Shown here in pieces: positions 25,297-33,972 of a stretch of DNA of 64,000 nucleotides. The notes beneath the pieces are model-generated. The model ran no database searches and was not told the origin of the DNA. It saw only the letters and a list, made by a program, of their open reading frames with translations. This stretch comes from an uncultured Pseudomonadota bacterium. Lineage in GTDB: Bacteria; Pseudomonadota; Gammaproteobacteria; Steroidobacterales; Steroidobacteraceae. The position numbers and the translations under genes are program-made. The stretch covers positions 228,331 to 292,330 of the forward strand of contig CAIRLC010000019.1 in NCBI GenBank assembly GCA_903879335.1. Direction: 5' to 3'. Position 1 is the first letter of the stretch. The number at the start of each line of letters is the position of its first letter.

Positions 25297-25761
25297 TTCG
25301 TAAGTCTTGACCGCTACGACCGATCGATTCTGCAAATCCTGCAGCGCGAGGGCCGCTTGGCGAATAGTGAGTTAGCCGAACGCGTCAGCTTGTCGGAATC
25401 CGCTTGCCTGCGGCGCGTCCGCGCTTTGGAAGCGGCAGGGCTGATAGAAGGCTATACCGCGATCCTCAATCAGCAAAAAGCAGGACTTGGCGTCAACGTT
25501 TTCGTGAGCATCACCCTCGAACGCCAAGAGCGAGCCGATATGGCGGCTTTTGAAGCAGCCGTGCGCTTAGTTCCAGAGGTCATGGAGTGCTATCTCATGA
25601 CCGGCGAATACGACTACTTGCTGCGCGTGGTGGTGGCCGACACGGCCGACTTCGAGCGATTGCACAGCCGCCACCTGACGAGCCTGCCGCACGTGTCGCG
25701 CCTCCACTCCAGCTTCGCACTCCGTACAGTGCAGAAATCGCGCGAACTGCCGGTACGGTGA
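25282..25761 (+). CDS. Lrp/AsnC family transcriptional regulator
   Basis: A 159-residue regulator with the family's N-terminal helix-turn-helix (L-D-R-Y-D-R-S-I-L-Q-I-L-Q then G-R-L-A-N-S-E-L-A-E-R-V-S-L-S, residues 9-40) and the C-terminal RAM ligand-binding domain with C-Y-L-M-T-G-E-Y-D-Y-L-L near residue 102. It is transcribed away from ald and most likely senses alanine or another amino acid to control ald. The start codon lies inside one copy of a direct repeat that may be its own binding site. Confidence 0.92.
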   Translation: MTQFSFVSLDRYDRSILQILQREGRLANSELAERVSLSESACLRRVRALEAAGLIEGYTAILNQQKAGLGVNVFVSITLERQERADMAAFEAAVRLVPEVMECYLMTGEYDYLLRVVVADTADFERLHSRHLTSLPHVSRLHSSFALRTVQKSRELPVR

Positions 25762-25772
25762 AGGCCAACCTA

Positions 25773-25800
25773 TTGGCAATCGGCCGTCGACGGGTGTAGT
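25773..25800 (+). promoter_or_regulatory. Candidate promoter for the riboswitch transcript
   Basis: TTGGCA at 25773-25778 and TGTAGT at 25795-25800 form -35 and -10 like boxes with a 16-base spacer. Transcription would begin just before the TPP aptamer at about 25811. The match is partial (four of six at -10), so this is a candidate only. Confidence 0.4.
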
Positions 25801-25810
25801 CTCCGCAACC

Positions 25811-25899
25811 TTGCTGGGGTGGTCCTTCGGGGCCTGAGACGCGGATGGTCCGCGAACCCTCTGAACCTGATCCGGATAATGCCGGCGTAGGGAGTGCAA
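25811..25899 (+). promoter_or_regulatory. TPP (THI-box) riboswitch
   Basis: All conserved TPP aptamer blocks are in order: GGGGTG (25816-25821), CTGAGA (25834-25839), a perfect variable hairpin CGCGGA-TGG-TCCGCG (25840-25854), AACCC, TGAACCTGATC, the CCGG-ATAATG-CCGG arm and GCGTAGGGA ending at 25893. TTGC at 25811-25814 pairs with GCAA at 25896-25899 to close P1. The AGGGAG at 25889-25894 is both aptamer core and the only ribosome-binding site for the receptor ATG at 25901. Thiamine pyrophosphate binding would therefore hide the site and block translation without a separate expression platform. This makes the receptor a thiamine-responsive gene. Confidence 0.93.
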
Positions 25900-25900
25900 T

Positions 25901-28081
25901 ATGCAAACTCTGTTTTGCGCACGTTTGCGTGCGATGTACTTGGCGTCATCCTTTTTTGTACTCGCGAGCCTATGTGCTGGCGCGGCAGAACTTGCCCAGG
26001 CGGACACGCCGTCGGCAACCGATCTGCTCGACGAGGTCATCGTCACTGCCACCTTGCGACCCGAGACCACTCTCGCGCTCGCCTCCAGCGTGACCGTGTT
26101 GGATTCGAAGGCACTGCACCAAGGCGGCGACCAACACTTCGAAGATGTCTTGGCGTTGGTGCCTAATCTGAATTTTTCTGCCGGCACGAACCGCGCCCGG
26201 TATTTTCAATTGCGCGGCATCGGCGAACTCGACCAGTACGAGGGCGCGCCGAATCCGTCAGTCGGGCTGCTCGTCGATGAAATTGACTTCAGTGGCCTCG
26301 GTTCGATGGCCACCCTGTTCGACATGGACCGTGTCGAGATTTTGCGTGGCCCACAAGGCACTCGTTACGGCGCTAATGCGTTGGCTGGACTCATGTACAT
26401 GGCGAGCGCCGCACCGCGCGACCAGTGGGGCGCCCGCCTTGAGGCAGAGGCTGGGGATTACGGCACGCGATCGATCGGCGGCGTGCTCACCGGTCCAGTC
26501 ACCGCGCTGGATTCGTCGTTCCGACTCGCGGCACAGCGATACACCTCCGACGGCTATTTCCGCAACGATTTCCTGAATCGAAGTGACACCAACGGACGCG
26601 ATGAAACCACCTTGCGCGGACGCTGGCGTTGGGATCCTTCCAACGCCGTCGCTGTCGATGTGTCGGTGCTGCACGTTGCCGTCGATGACGGATACGACGC
26701 GTTTTCTCCGGAGAACGGCCGAGTCGTTCACTCCGACAAACCCGGTGTGGATCAACAGCATTCCACCGGCGCTTCGGTGCGCACCACCTGGCGCGGTGAG
26801 GACGGGCGCTCAGTCATGGCAATTGGCACATGGGCCGATTCTCGTATCGCCTATGGCTACGATGGCGACTGGGGCAACCCGCAGTACTGGGCGCCGTATG
26901 TCTATGATTTTACCGAATTGCAGCATCGCCATCGCGCGACGAGCAGTGGCGAACTGCGACTCGCCTCATCACCTAACGCGTCGACCCGCTGGCTGTTCGG
27001 CGTCTACGCGCTGACGCTGCGTGAACAACTGGATGACGTGAATCTCGGCGTATCGATTGATCCTGTGAACGGCGAATACGACCTTAATACTCAACTCAAA
27101 TCCGGCTACCGCGCACGGCACTTATCGCTCTATGGGGTCGTGGACGGTGATCTGGGCGCAAAAACCCATTGGTCAGTTGGCTTACGCGGGGAACAGCAGC
27201 ATGCGGATTACGCGGACACGTTCACCGATCAGATTTATGCCAGCACCGATTCCCAATCGTTTGCGCCGCGCGAAAACCTAATCGGTGGACACGCATCACT
27301 GACTTACGAGCTCGACGCTCGGCGCAGCGTTTACCTGCAGTTGTCGCGCGGCTACAAGGCAGGAGGCTTCAATTTAAGCTCAGGACTCTCGCCCGGCGAA
27401 ATTACCTTCCAGCCAGAAGCGGATTGGAACCTCGAGACCGGTTATAAAGCCCGCGGCATCGCCCTCGATCTGGATGCCGATGTGTTTGTCGTCTCACGCC
27501 GTAACGCCCAATTACGCAGCAGCGTGCAGACGGACCCCACCAACCCGAACAGCTTTATCTTTTTTACCGGCAATGCGGCGAGCGGTCTCGATTACGGCGC
27601 GGAACTGGCCGTGCGCGCTCGCGTCTCGCCGCGCCTGACGGCAGGCATGACGCTCGGGCTGTTACACACGTGGTTCCACGACTACGTTCGGATTGGCGAC
27701 ACCGGGGTATCGAGCGTCTCGCGCGAATTAGCGCATGCGCCGCGTGGAAGCGGATCCGCGCACGTTGAATACCGGATTCCGAGTGGCTTCTATGCCCGTT
27801 TTGAGGTTAATGCCATGACGGGCTTCTACTATGACCTGCCCCCGGTTCAAGCCCGGTCCGGCGGTTATGGCTTAGCCCACGCGCGTGCCGGGTACGACAC
27901 ACCACGGTGGTCAGTGGATTTTTACGTGCGCAACTTAGCGAATCGCACGTACACGACGCGTGGATTTTATTTCGGGCTTGAGCCACCCGACTATCCAAAT
28001 AAATTGTACGTCCAGCTCGGCGAGCCTCGCGTCTACGGGCTCAATGTGACGGTCCGCATCGGCAGCCTCGCTACCCCTTAA
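25901..28081 (+). CDS. TonB-dependent outer membrane receptor under TPP riboswitch control (probable thiamine transporter)
   Basis: A 726-residue TonB-dependent receptor. A signal peptide covers about residues 1-30, the TonB box region D-E-V-I-V-T-A-T follows near 47, the plug domain has F-E-D-V-L-A-L-V-P-N-L and R-G-I-G-E-L near residues 80-110, and V-E-I-L-R-G-P-Q-G-T-R-Y-G near 145 is the classical plug motif. The rest is a 22-strand barrel ending near the C-terminal R-I-G-S-L. The TPP riboswitch at its start implies uptake of thiamine, its phosphates or its precursors; this link is known for several Gram-negative receptors. No thiamine biosynthesis or inner-membrane thiamine transporter gene is next to it. 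Confidence 0.92.
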   Translation: MQTLFCARLRAMYLASSFFVLASLCAGAAELAQADTPSATDLLDEVIVTATLRPETTLALASSVTVLDSKALHQGGDQHFEDVLALVPNLNFSAGTNRARYFQLRGIGELDQYEGAPNPSVGLLVDEIDFSGLGSMATLFDMDRVEILRGPQGTRYGANALAGLMYMASAAPRDQWGARLEAEAGDYGTRSIGGVLTGPVTALDSSFRLAAQRYTSDGYFRNDFLNRSDTNGRDETTLRGRWRWDPSNAVAVDVSVLHVAVDDGYDAFSPENGRVVHSDKPGVDQQHSTGASVRTTWRGEDGRSVMAIGTWADSRIAYGYDGDWGNPQYWAPYVYDFTELQHRHRATSSGELRLASSPNASTRWLFGVYALTLREQLDDVNLGVSIDPVNGEYDLNTQLKSGYRARHLSLYGVVDGDLGAKTHWSVGLRGEQQHADYADTFTDQIYASTDSQSFAPRENLIGGHASLTYELDARRSVYLQLSRGYKAGGFNLSSGLSPGEITFQPEADWNLETGYKARGIALDLDADVFVVSRRNAQLRSSVQTDPTNPNSFIFFTGNAASGLDYGAELAVRARVSPRLTAGMTLGLLHTWFHDYVRIGDTGVSSVSRELAHAPRGSGSAHVEYRIPSGFYARFEVNAMTGFYYDLPPVQARSGGYGLAHARAGYDTPRWSVDFYVRNLANRTYTTRGFYFGLEPPDYPNKLYVQLGEPRVYGLNVTVRIGSLATP

Positions 28082-28084
28082 CTG

Positions 28085-29167
28085 TTATGGCGCGCCGATA
28101 TATCGGCGCGCCAGTCGTTCGGATAATTGGGTGAGAATCTCGTAGACGACGGTCCCTGCCGCATCGGCCACGGTCTCCAACGGAACATCCGGGCCGAGCA
28201 ACTCCGCGGCGTCGCCGACAGCACAGCCGTTCAGACCCAGCGCAGTCACGTCCAGCGTCATCAGGTCCATCGAGACACGCCCAACAATGGGCACCCTCTG
28301 GCCATTCAGGTAAGCATTTCCGCGATTACCCAGCGCACGCGGCAACCCATCGGCATATCCAGCGCCGACCGTGGCAATGATCGAACCAGCCGAACGCGCC
28401 GCGGTTGCGCCATAACCAATCGATGCCGGTTGGCGTAGCACGCGCAGTTGCAAGACGCGCGCGGTGAGTCGGACGACCGACTGCATCGGATTGGCCGCCC
28501 GGCCTTGCGGGTTGCCGCCGTACAACGCAAGGCCGGGCCGTACCACGTCACCGCGGAATTGAGGCCCGAGCCAAATCCCTGACGAATTACCGATACTCGT
28601 CGGCACACCCGGGAAGCGAGCAGAAACTGCGGCAAACCGCTCGATTTGCAATCGGTTCAGCGGATGCTCTGGCTCATCGGCGCAGGCTAAGTGGGTGATC
28701 AACAGACTCGGCCGAAAGCCGCTGCGATCGCCATGCCCCTGCAAGGCTTCGATCTCTTCCGGATCAAGCCCCGCACGGGTCATGCCGGTGTCCACCTGCA
28801 ACGCCGCTGGGGCGGCACTGCCGGCACGCATCCATTCTGCAACCTCCGCGGCGGTATTGAGGACCGGCACGAGTCCGGCCGCACGACAGTCTTGTGCTGA
28901 CCCAGCACCACCTTCCAGCACGTAGACGCACGCTTTTGGCAGCACCTTACGTAACTCGAGCCCTTCGGCGAGTGAAGAGACAAAAAACTCGGCGCAGCCT
29001 TCGGCGGCAAGACGCAAAGCCACCGTCCGCACCCCCAGGCCATAGGCATTAGCCTTGAGTACAGCGGCGACGCGCGCCGGCGCCGCCTCTGCGCTTACCC
29101 GCGCATAATTCGCGGCCAACGCGTCGAGGTTAATCTCCAACACTGCTGGCGCATTACCGTCCAACAT
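28085..29167 (-). CDS. alr: Alanine racemase
   Basis: A 360-residue PLP-dependent racemase. The cofactor lysine is K38 in A-V-L-K-A-N-A-Y-G-L-G, and the C-terminal catalytic tyrosine lies in P-A-S-I-G-Y-G-A-T near residue 255, followed by the G-R-V-S-M-D-L block near 302. It converts L- to D-alanine for peptidoglycan. ATG 29167 is preferred because the GGTGGGGAG upstream is correctly spaced for it; GTG 29179 is in frame but too close to that site. The last codons contain a 26-base perfect palindrome. Its product is used by cell-wall synthesis and it shares the locus with ald and dacB. Confidence 0.94.
   Translation of the reverse strand: MLDGNAPAVLEINLDALAANYARVSAEAAPARVAAVLKANAYGLGVRTVALRLAAEGCAEFFVSSLAEGLELRKVLPKACVYVLEGGAGSAQDCRAAGLVPVLNTAAEVAEWMRAGSAAPAALQVDTGMTRAGLDPEEIEALQGHGDRSGFRPSLLITHLACADEPEHPLNRLQIERFAAVSARFPGVPTSIGNSSGIWLGPQFRGDVVRPGLALYGGNPQGRAANPMQSVVRLTARVLQLRVLRQPASIGYGATAARSAGSIIATVGAGYADGLPRALGNRGNAYLNGQRVPIVGRVSMDLMTLDVTALGLNGCAVGDAAELLGPDVPLETVADAAGTVVYEILTQLSERLARRYIGAP
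28088..28113. repeat. 26-base perfect palindrome at the end of alr
   Basis: The 13-base half TGGCGCGCCGATA is followed directly by its exact reverse complement. It lies in the last codons of alr and seven bases after the receptor's stop codon, between convergent genes. As RNA it folds into an eleven-base stem with a TATA loop on either strand. A bidirectional terminator built into alr coding sequence is likely, though no T-run follows. Confidence 0.6.
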
Positions 29168-29295
29168 CCCCACGCCCACTCCCCACCGTCAGATCAGGCC
29201 CGCAGTTTACGGCGACATCGCTCGACTCGCGAGGCCGCTTCTGCATTGGGGCTGCGTCTGCTAGCGTGTGCGCTAGTTTGACTGTGGAGCGACCC

Positions 29296-29679
29296 ATGAA
29301 CGGCCAGAACGAACCTCAATTTGATGCCAATGACCTGTACCGTGAAGACGTCTACACCGACCGCCGCGTCGGCAGTCTGCGTGTCCTCACCCCCGTCACC
29401 ACCGATGGAGCGCCAGATACCGCGCGACCAACGCTCTACGTGGGCCAGATCTCGGTATCAACCCCAATGGGCACCCTGCCGATCAGTTTTGAGGTCGAGG
29501 GCGCGAAAACCCTTGCCGACGCCGTCGCGGGCTTCGGTAGCGGCGCCCAAAAAGCCATGGACGACACCATGCGCGAGTTGCAGCAGATGCGTCGCGAATC
29601 CGCCTCCCAGATCGTGATCCCTGAAGCGGGCGGCGGTGGCCTCGGTGGCGGTGGCGGAGGCCGCATTCGCGTTCCTTAA
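29296..29679 (+). CDS. Conserved-looking hypothetical protein with glycine-rich tail
   Basis: A 127-residue soluble protein without signal peptide or membrane segment. The middle (residues 50-75) looks like a short beta-rich unit (LYVGQISVSTPMG, LPISFEVEG), followed by a helix rich in A, M, E and Q (residues 78-108) and a tail G-G-G-G-L-G-G-G-G-G-G-R-I-R-V-P. I do not recognise the family. It starts 128 bases from the divergent alr and ends eleven bases before modB, so it is probably the first gene of the molybdate transport transcript. ATG 29296 follows a GTGGAG site; an upstream in-frame start gives an unconvincing extension. Confidence 0.7.
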   Translation: MNGQNEPQFDANDLYREDVYTDRRVGSLRVLTPVTTDGAPDTARPTLYVGQISVSTPMGTLPISFEVEGAKTLADAVAGFGSGAQKAMDDTMRELQQMRRESASQIVIPEAGGGGLGGGGGGRIRVP

Positions 29680-29690
29680 GGCGTCAGACC

Positions 29691-30380
29691 ATGTTCAATG
29701 CGGACGAGTTGGAGGCCCTGCGACTGAGCATCGTCGTGGCGACGAGCAGCGTACTGCTGACCTTGCCGATTTCGGTTCTCATGTCGTGGCTGCTCGTCCG
29801 CGGCCGCTTTCCAGGCCGTTGGCTCGTTGATGCAGCCGTGCATCTTCCGCTGGTCTTACCGCCGGTCGTGGTTGGATATGGGCTGTTATTGCTGCTCGGC
29901 ATCCGCGGTCCTGTAGGCCATTGGCTATACCTGTCCACCGGTATTCGCTTGGCCTTCACCACCAGTGGCGCGATCATCGCCACGGCGGTGATGACCTTGC
30001 CGCTGATGATCAGAGCGGTGCGCCTAACGCTCGAAGGGATTGATCGTGGCCTCGAGGACGCCGCGCGCACACTCGGCGCAGCACCGATCGACCGATTTTT
30101 CACGATCACACTACCGCTGATGCTGCCGGGTATTTTCGCTGGTGCCATCACCGCTTTCGCCGCTGGACTCGGCGAGTTTGGCGCAGTCATCACCTTCGCC
30201 AGCAATATTCCTGGTGAAACGCGAACCCTGCCGCTGGCGCTCTACACTGCTTTGCAATCGCCCACCGGTGATGCGAGTTCATTGCGTTTAGCGGCGCTAT
30301 CCCTGGGCCTCGGCGTCATGGGATTGGTTGCGGCTGAGGCCTTATCTCTCGGGATGCGGCGTCGCCTGGGGCGTGGCTGA
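29691..30380 (+). CDS. modB: Molybdate ABC transporter permease
   Basis: A 229-residue inner-membrane permease with five to six hydrophobic segments. The segment L-P-L-V-L-P-P-V-V-V-G-Y near residues 50-62 and the cytoplasmic E-D-A-A-R-T-L-G-A motif near 122-130, which docks on the ATPase, identify ModB. It overlaps modC by one base (TGATG). It passes molybdate (or tungstate) delivered by a periplasmic ModA. No modA lies anywhere in this window, so the binding protein must be encoded elsewhere. Confidence 0.93.
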   Translation: MFNADELEALRLSIVVATSSVLLTLPISVLMSWLLVRGRFPGRWLVDAAVHLPLVLPPVVVGYGLLLLLGIRGPVGHWLYLSTGIRLAFTTSGAIIATAVMTLPLMIRAVRLTLEGIDRGLEDAARTLGAAPIDRFFTITLPLMLPGIFAGAITAFAAGLGEFGAVITFASNIPGETRTLPLALYTALQSPTGDASSLRLAALSLGLGVMGLVAAEALSLGMRRRLGRG

Positions 30381-31465
30381 TGCTCGATATAGACCTACGC
30401 GTGACTCGCGATTCCTTTCAACTCGACGCCACGCTCAATATACCCACGCCGAGCATCACGGCACTCTTCGGGCCTTCTGGCGCCGGCAAGACGACACTCG
30501 CCCATGCGGTGGCCGGGTTAGTGCCCGCCTGCGGTCGAATCACATTGGATGGCGTCGACTTGTTGGACTCGAAGCGTGGGATTAATGTGCCGGTCGAACG
30601 TCGACGCATTGGTTGCGTATTCCAAGATGCTCGCCTTTTCCCGCACCTCCGAGTCTCTGAAAATCTGCTCTACGGTTATCGGCGGCATCAAGGCCGTGCA
30701 TATGCGACCACCGAGGACGTGATTGGTTTATTGGGCCTTGAGACCTTATTGGACCGCCGACCGCACCAACTCTCGGGTGGCGAACGGCAACGGGTCGCGC
30801 TTGGCCGCGCGCTATTGGCGCAACCTCGCCTATTGGTCTTAGATGAGCCGCTTGCATCGATCGATCGCGCGCGGCGCGACGAGGTATTGCCTTATCTTGA
30901 AGTGCTCAGGGACCGCTATCAGATCCCGATGCTCTACGTTAGCCATCAGTACGATGAGGTATTGCGTCTCGCGGCCCAAGTTGCGTTGATTGACAGCGGT
31001 CGCATCCTAGCCTTCGATACGCCAGCCGCACTCAGCGTATCGCCGGAACTGAGGTCACGAGTGGGCAGCGCCGGCGTTGGTGCCGTGATCGAGACAGAAG
31101 TCACTGCGCGCGACTCCAGCACGGGCTTGATCACGGTCGCTCTGGGCGACCATTCACTCCGCCTGCAAGGCGGTGGCGACGTGCTCGGCACTCGCCTACG
31201 CTTACACATTCTGGCCAGCGAAGTGATCTTGGCCACCGAACTGCCGCAAGGGCTATCGGTTCGTAACGCCGTCGCTGGTATTCTTGAGCGACTCGATGAT
31301 GAAAGTAACGGCCTGATTGTGGCCACGATCGCGGTCGGGAATGCCCGACTCTTGGCTCGGATCACTCGGTCCGCAGTGGATGACCTTGCCTTAACCACCG
31401 GCCGACAGGTCTGGGCTTTAGTGAAAGCCGCCTCATTGACACTGGGTGTCTACAGGCCCCTGTGA
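30380..31465 (+). CDS. modC: Molybdate ABC transporter ATP-binding protein
   Basis: A 361-residue ATPase. Walker A GPSGAGKT is at residues 31-38, the signature LSGGERQR near 132, Walker B LLVLDEPLA near 152 and the switch histidine in L-Y-V-S-H-Q near 190. Beyond residue 230 it has a MOP/TOBE-type domain, ending with Q-V-W-A-L-V-K-A-A-S-L, which in ModC binds molybdate for feedback. It energises ModB. Nothing downstream is co-directional for about 1 kb. Confidence 0.93.
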   Translation: MLDIDLRVTRDSFQLDATLNIPTPSITALFGPSGAGKTTLAHAVAGLVPACGRITLDGVDLLDSKRGINVPVERRRIGCVFQDARLFPHLRVSENLLYGYRRHQGRAYATTEDVIGLLGLETLLDRRPHQLSGGERQRVALGRALLAQPRLLVLDEPLASIDRARRDEVLPYLEVLRDRYQIPMLYVSHQYDEVLRLAAQVALIDSGRILAFDTPAALSVSPELRSRVGSAGVGAVIETEVTARDSSTGLITVALGDHSLRLQGGGDVLGTRLRLHILASEVILATELPQGLSVRNAVAGILERLDDESNGLIVATIAVGNARLLARITRSAVDDLALTTGRQVWALVKAASLTLGVYRPL

Positions 31466-31594
31466 TCCGACCCCAGTAAAGGCGCCGGCAGACCGTTGTC
31501 GTTCAAAGGTCAGCGCTCTCTGACGTTAGTGCGCACTCAATCGTGGTTCAGTCGCTCAATGGCTCACGGCCTGGTATGGACCAGAGGCACCAAA

Positions 31595-31622
31595 AGAAAG
31601 GGCCGCAGTAGCGGCCCTTTCT
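31595..31622 (-). terminator. Intrinsic terminator of the RRM protein gene
   Basis: AGAAAGGGCCGC (31595-31606) and GCGGCCCTTTCT (31611-31622) form a perfect twelve-base stem with a four-base loop. On the minus strand it is followed by CTTTCTTTTGG-like T-rich sequence, so it terminates the leftward RRM gene 41 bases after its stop; it may also stop modC readthrough. Confidence 0.85.
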
Positions 31623-31662
31623 CGCGTTTCACCTGATGCAACCGTTACCGGTTGCCTTCAGA

Positions 31663-32079
<417 letters not shown>

Positions 32080-32430
32080 TGATGCAATCACTCTCTGAGA
32101 AAGGCTTCGCGGCGGCTTCTTGAATTAAACCGCAACAACGAAACCGACAATCAATGCGGGGCAACTGAACAGAAACAAAGAGCAAGCCCTCAGTCCCGGT
32201 CGCAGCGCACACCGCCACCCTGGATCGGAAACCCTTCGCTTCAGTGACTGCGCCGCTACGGAGAACCCGGACGGCCTAGGACAGAAAACGATGAAGAGAC
32301 ACGAACCTTCACTTACGGTAACTCATCCAGTACACAAAAGCCACTACGACGCGCGATACGGTTGCAAGCGTCGCATTTGGAACAGGATGATCGGCCCAAA
32401 ATGGCAACATCGGGGGTCACGGAGGAACCG
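32080..32430. other. Divergent intergenic region between the RRM gene and glpD
   Basis: About 350 bases that should hold the RRM gene's long leader and the glpD promoter. Cold-regulated RRM genes often have structured leaders, but I see no clear hairpin or known element here. Short frames in it have no recognisable product. The GGAGG at 32421-32425 is the glpD ribosome-binding site. Confidence 0.55.
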
Positions 32431-33972
32431 ATGTCCCTGCTGAACTCTGCCATCGCGCATGATGACTGCGACCTACTCGTAGTGGGTGGTGGCATCAATG
32501 GCGCCGGCATCGCCCGCGACGCAGCGGGTTGTGGCTATCGAGTCGTTCTGGTCGAACGGGACGACCTCGCCGCACATACCTCTTCAGCGAGCACCAAGCT
32601 GATCCACGGCGGGCTGCGATACTTGGAGCACTACGAGTTCACCTTGGTCCGCAAAGCGCTCGCCGAGCGTGAAGTCCTGCTCGCAGCGGCCCCACACATC
32701 ACCTGGCCATTGCGTTTTGTACTGCCGCATGAACCTCACTTGCGTCCAGCACTACTGATTCGAGCGGGATTGTTTCTCTACGACCACTTAGCCTCGAGGC
32801 GGCGTCTTGAGGGCTCAAGCAGTATCGATCTTCGGCACCACGTGGCCGGCAACCCGTTACGCGCGGCCCATCGTCGCGGGTTCGTCTATTCCGACATGTG
32901 GGTCGACGACGCGCGATTGGTGGTGCTGAACGCGTTGGATGCGCACGAACGAGGCGCACGCGTCTTGACGCGCACGCCGTGCACACGCCTCACTCGGGAC
33001 GGCAGCCATTGGCTCGCAACACTGGGCGGCCGACATGCCGGCACTGTACGTGCCCGAGCGGTCATCAACGCTGCAGGCCCGTGGGCGGATCGCTTTTTGA
33101 GCGGTGCGTCGCCCGTCCAAGCGCGTCACGCCGTTCGACTGGTGAAAGGTAGCCATATCGTGGTGCCCCGGCTGTTCGACCATGACTACGCCTATATTTT
33201 CCAGAATGCCGACCACCGGATCGTGTTCGCAATTCCCTACGAACAGGATTTCACGCTGATTGGTACAACCGACGTCGAGTACCACGGCGACCCGGCCTTG
33301 GTCAGCATTGATGCGGAGGAAACCGATTATTTATGCCGATTGGCCAGCGACTACTTCAAGCGCTCGATTACCCGCGCTGATGTGGTGCACACCTACTCCG
33401 GAGTGCGCCCACTCTTGGAGGACGAATCCTCTGACCCATCGGCAGTCACGCGCGATTACACCTTGGAATTGAACACCGAGGGCGCACCGCTGCTCTCGGT
33501 ATTCGGCGGCAAAATCACCACCTACCGTCGGCTGGCCGAGCAGGCGATGGTACTCATCGCCGGCGCACTCGGCGATCCTTATCGGCCCTGGACGGCGAAA
33601 GCCACATTACCCGGCGGTGATTTGCCGGCTGCTGATCCTTCCGCCTATCGTCGTGCCCTACATGAGCGCTACCCTGGCCTGACCGGGCGTATGGTCGATC
33701 GAATCGTTCGCGCTTACGGCACGCGCGCTGAGCGATGGCTCGGTGACGGTACGCCGGAGACGCTCGGCCGCGAAATCGTCCCGGGCTTGTATGAAGCGGA
33801 ACTCCATTATTTGATCGAGCAAGAGTGGGCCTGCGACGCCGAAGATGTGCTGAGGCGCCGCAGCAAATTAGCGCTACACCTGCCACCAGACTCCTTTGGC
33901 ATCATCAACGACTGGATCGCTCGCCACACCGAACATCGGAGACCGTATGTCGCGCTATGTGCTGGCCCTTGA
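32431..33972 (+). CDS. glpD: Aerobic glycerol-3-phosphate dehydrogenase
   Basis: A 513-residue FAD enzyme. The dinucleotide motif [14 protein letters not shown] is at residues 16-29, then [16 protein letters not shown] near 52-67, the substrate and flavin signature of GlpD. It oxidises glycerol-3-phosphate to dihydroxyacetone phosphate and feeds quinone at the inner membrane. ATG 32431 is chosen for the ideal GGAGG upstream; ATG 32401 is in frame but poorly placed. Its end overlaps glpK by 26 bases, so the two are coupled. A glycerol facilitator is not encoded beside them. Confidence 0.95.
   Translation: MSLLNSAIAHDDCDLLVVGGGINGAGIARDAAGCGYRVVLVERDDLAAHTSSASTKLIHGGLRYLEHYEFTLVRKALAEREVLLAAAPHITWPLRFVLPHEPHLRPALLIRAGLFLYDHLASRRRLEGSSSIDLRHHVAGNPLRAAHRRGFVYSDMWVDDARLVVLNALDAHERGARVLTRTPCTRLTRDGSHWLATLGGRHAGTVRARAVINAAGPWADRFLSGASPVQARHAVRLVKGSHIVVPRLFDHDYAYIFQNADHRIVFAIPYEQDFTLIGTTDVEYHGDPALVSIDAEETDYLCRLASDYFKRSITRADVVHTYSGVRPLLEDESSDPSAVTRDYTLELNTEGAPLLSVFGGKITTYRRLAEQAMVLIAGALGDPYRPWTAKATLPGGDLPAADPSAYRRALHERYPGLTGRMVDRIVRAYGTRAERWLGDGTPETLGREIVPGLYEAELHYLIEQEWACDAEDVLRRRSKLALHLPPDSFGIINDWIARHTEHRRPYVALCAGP

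Noticed and set aside
28088..28113. Palindrome as a phage or element attachment site
   Set aside because: No integrase, flanking direct repeat or foreign cargo is nearby; a terminator role is simpler.
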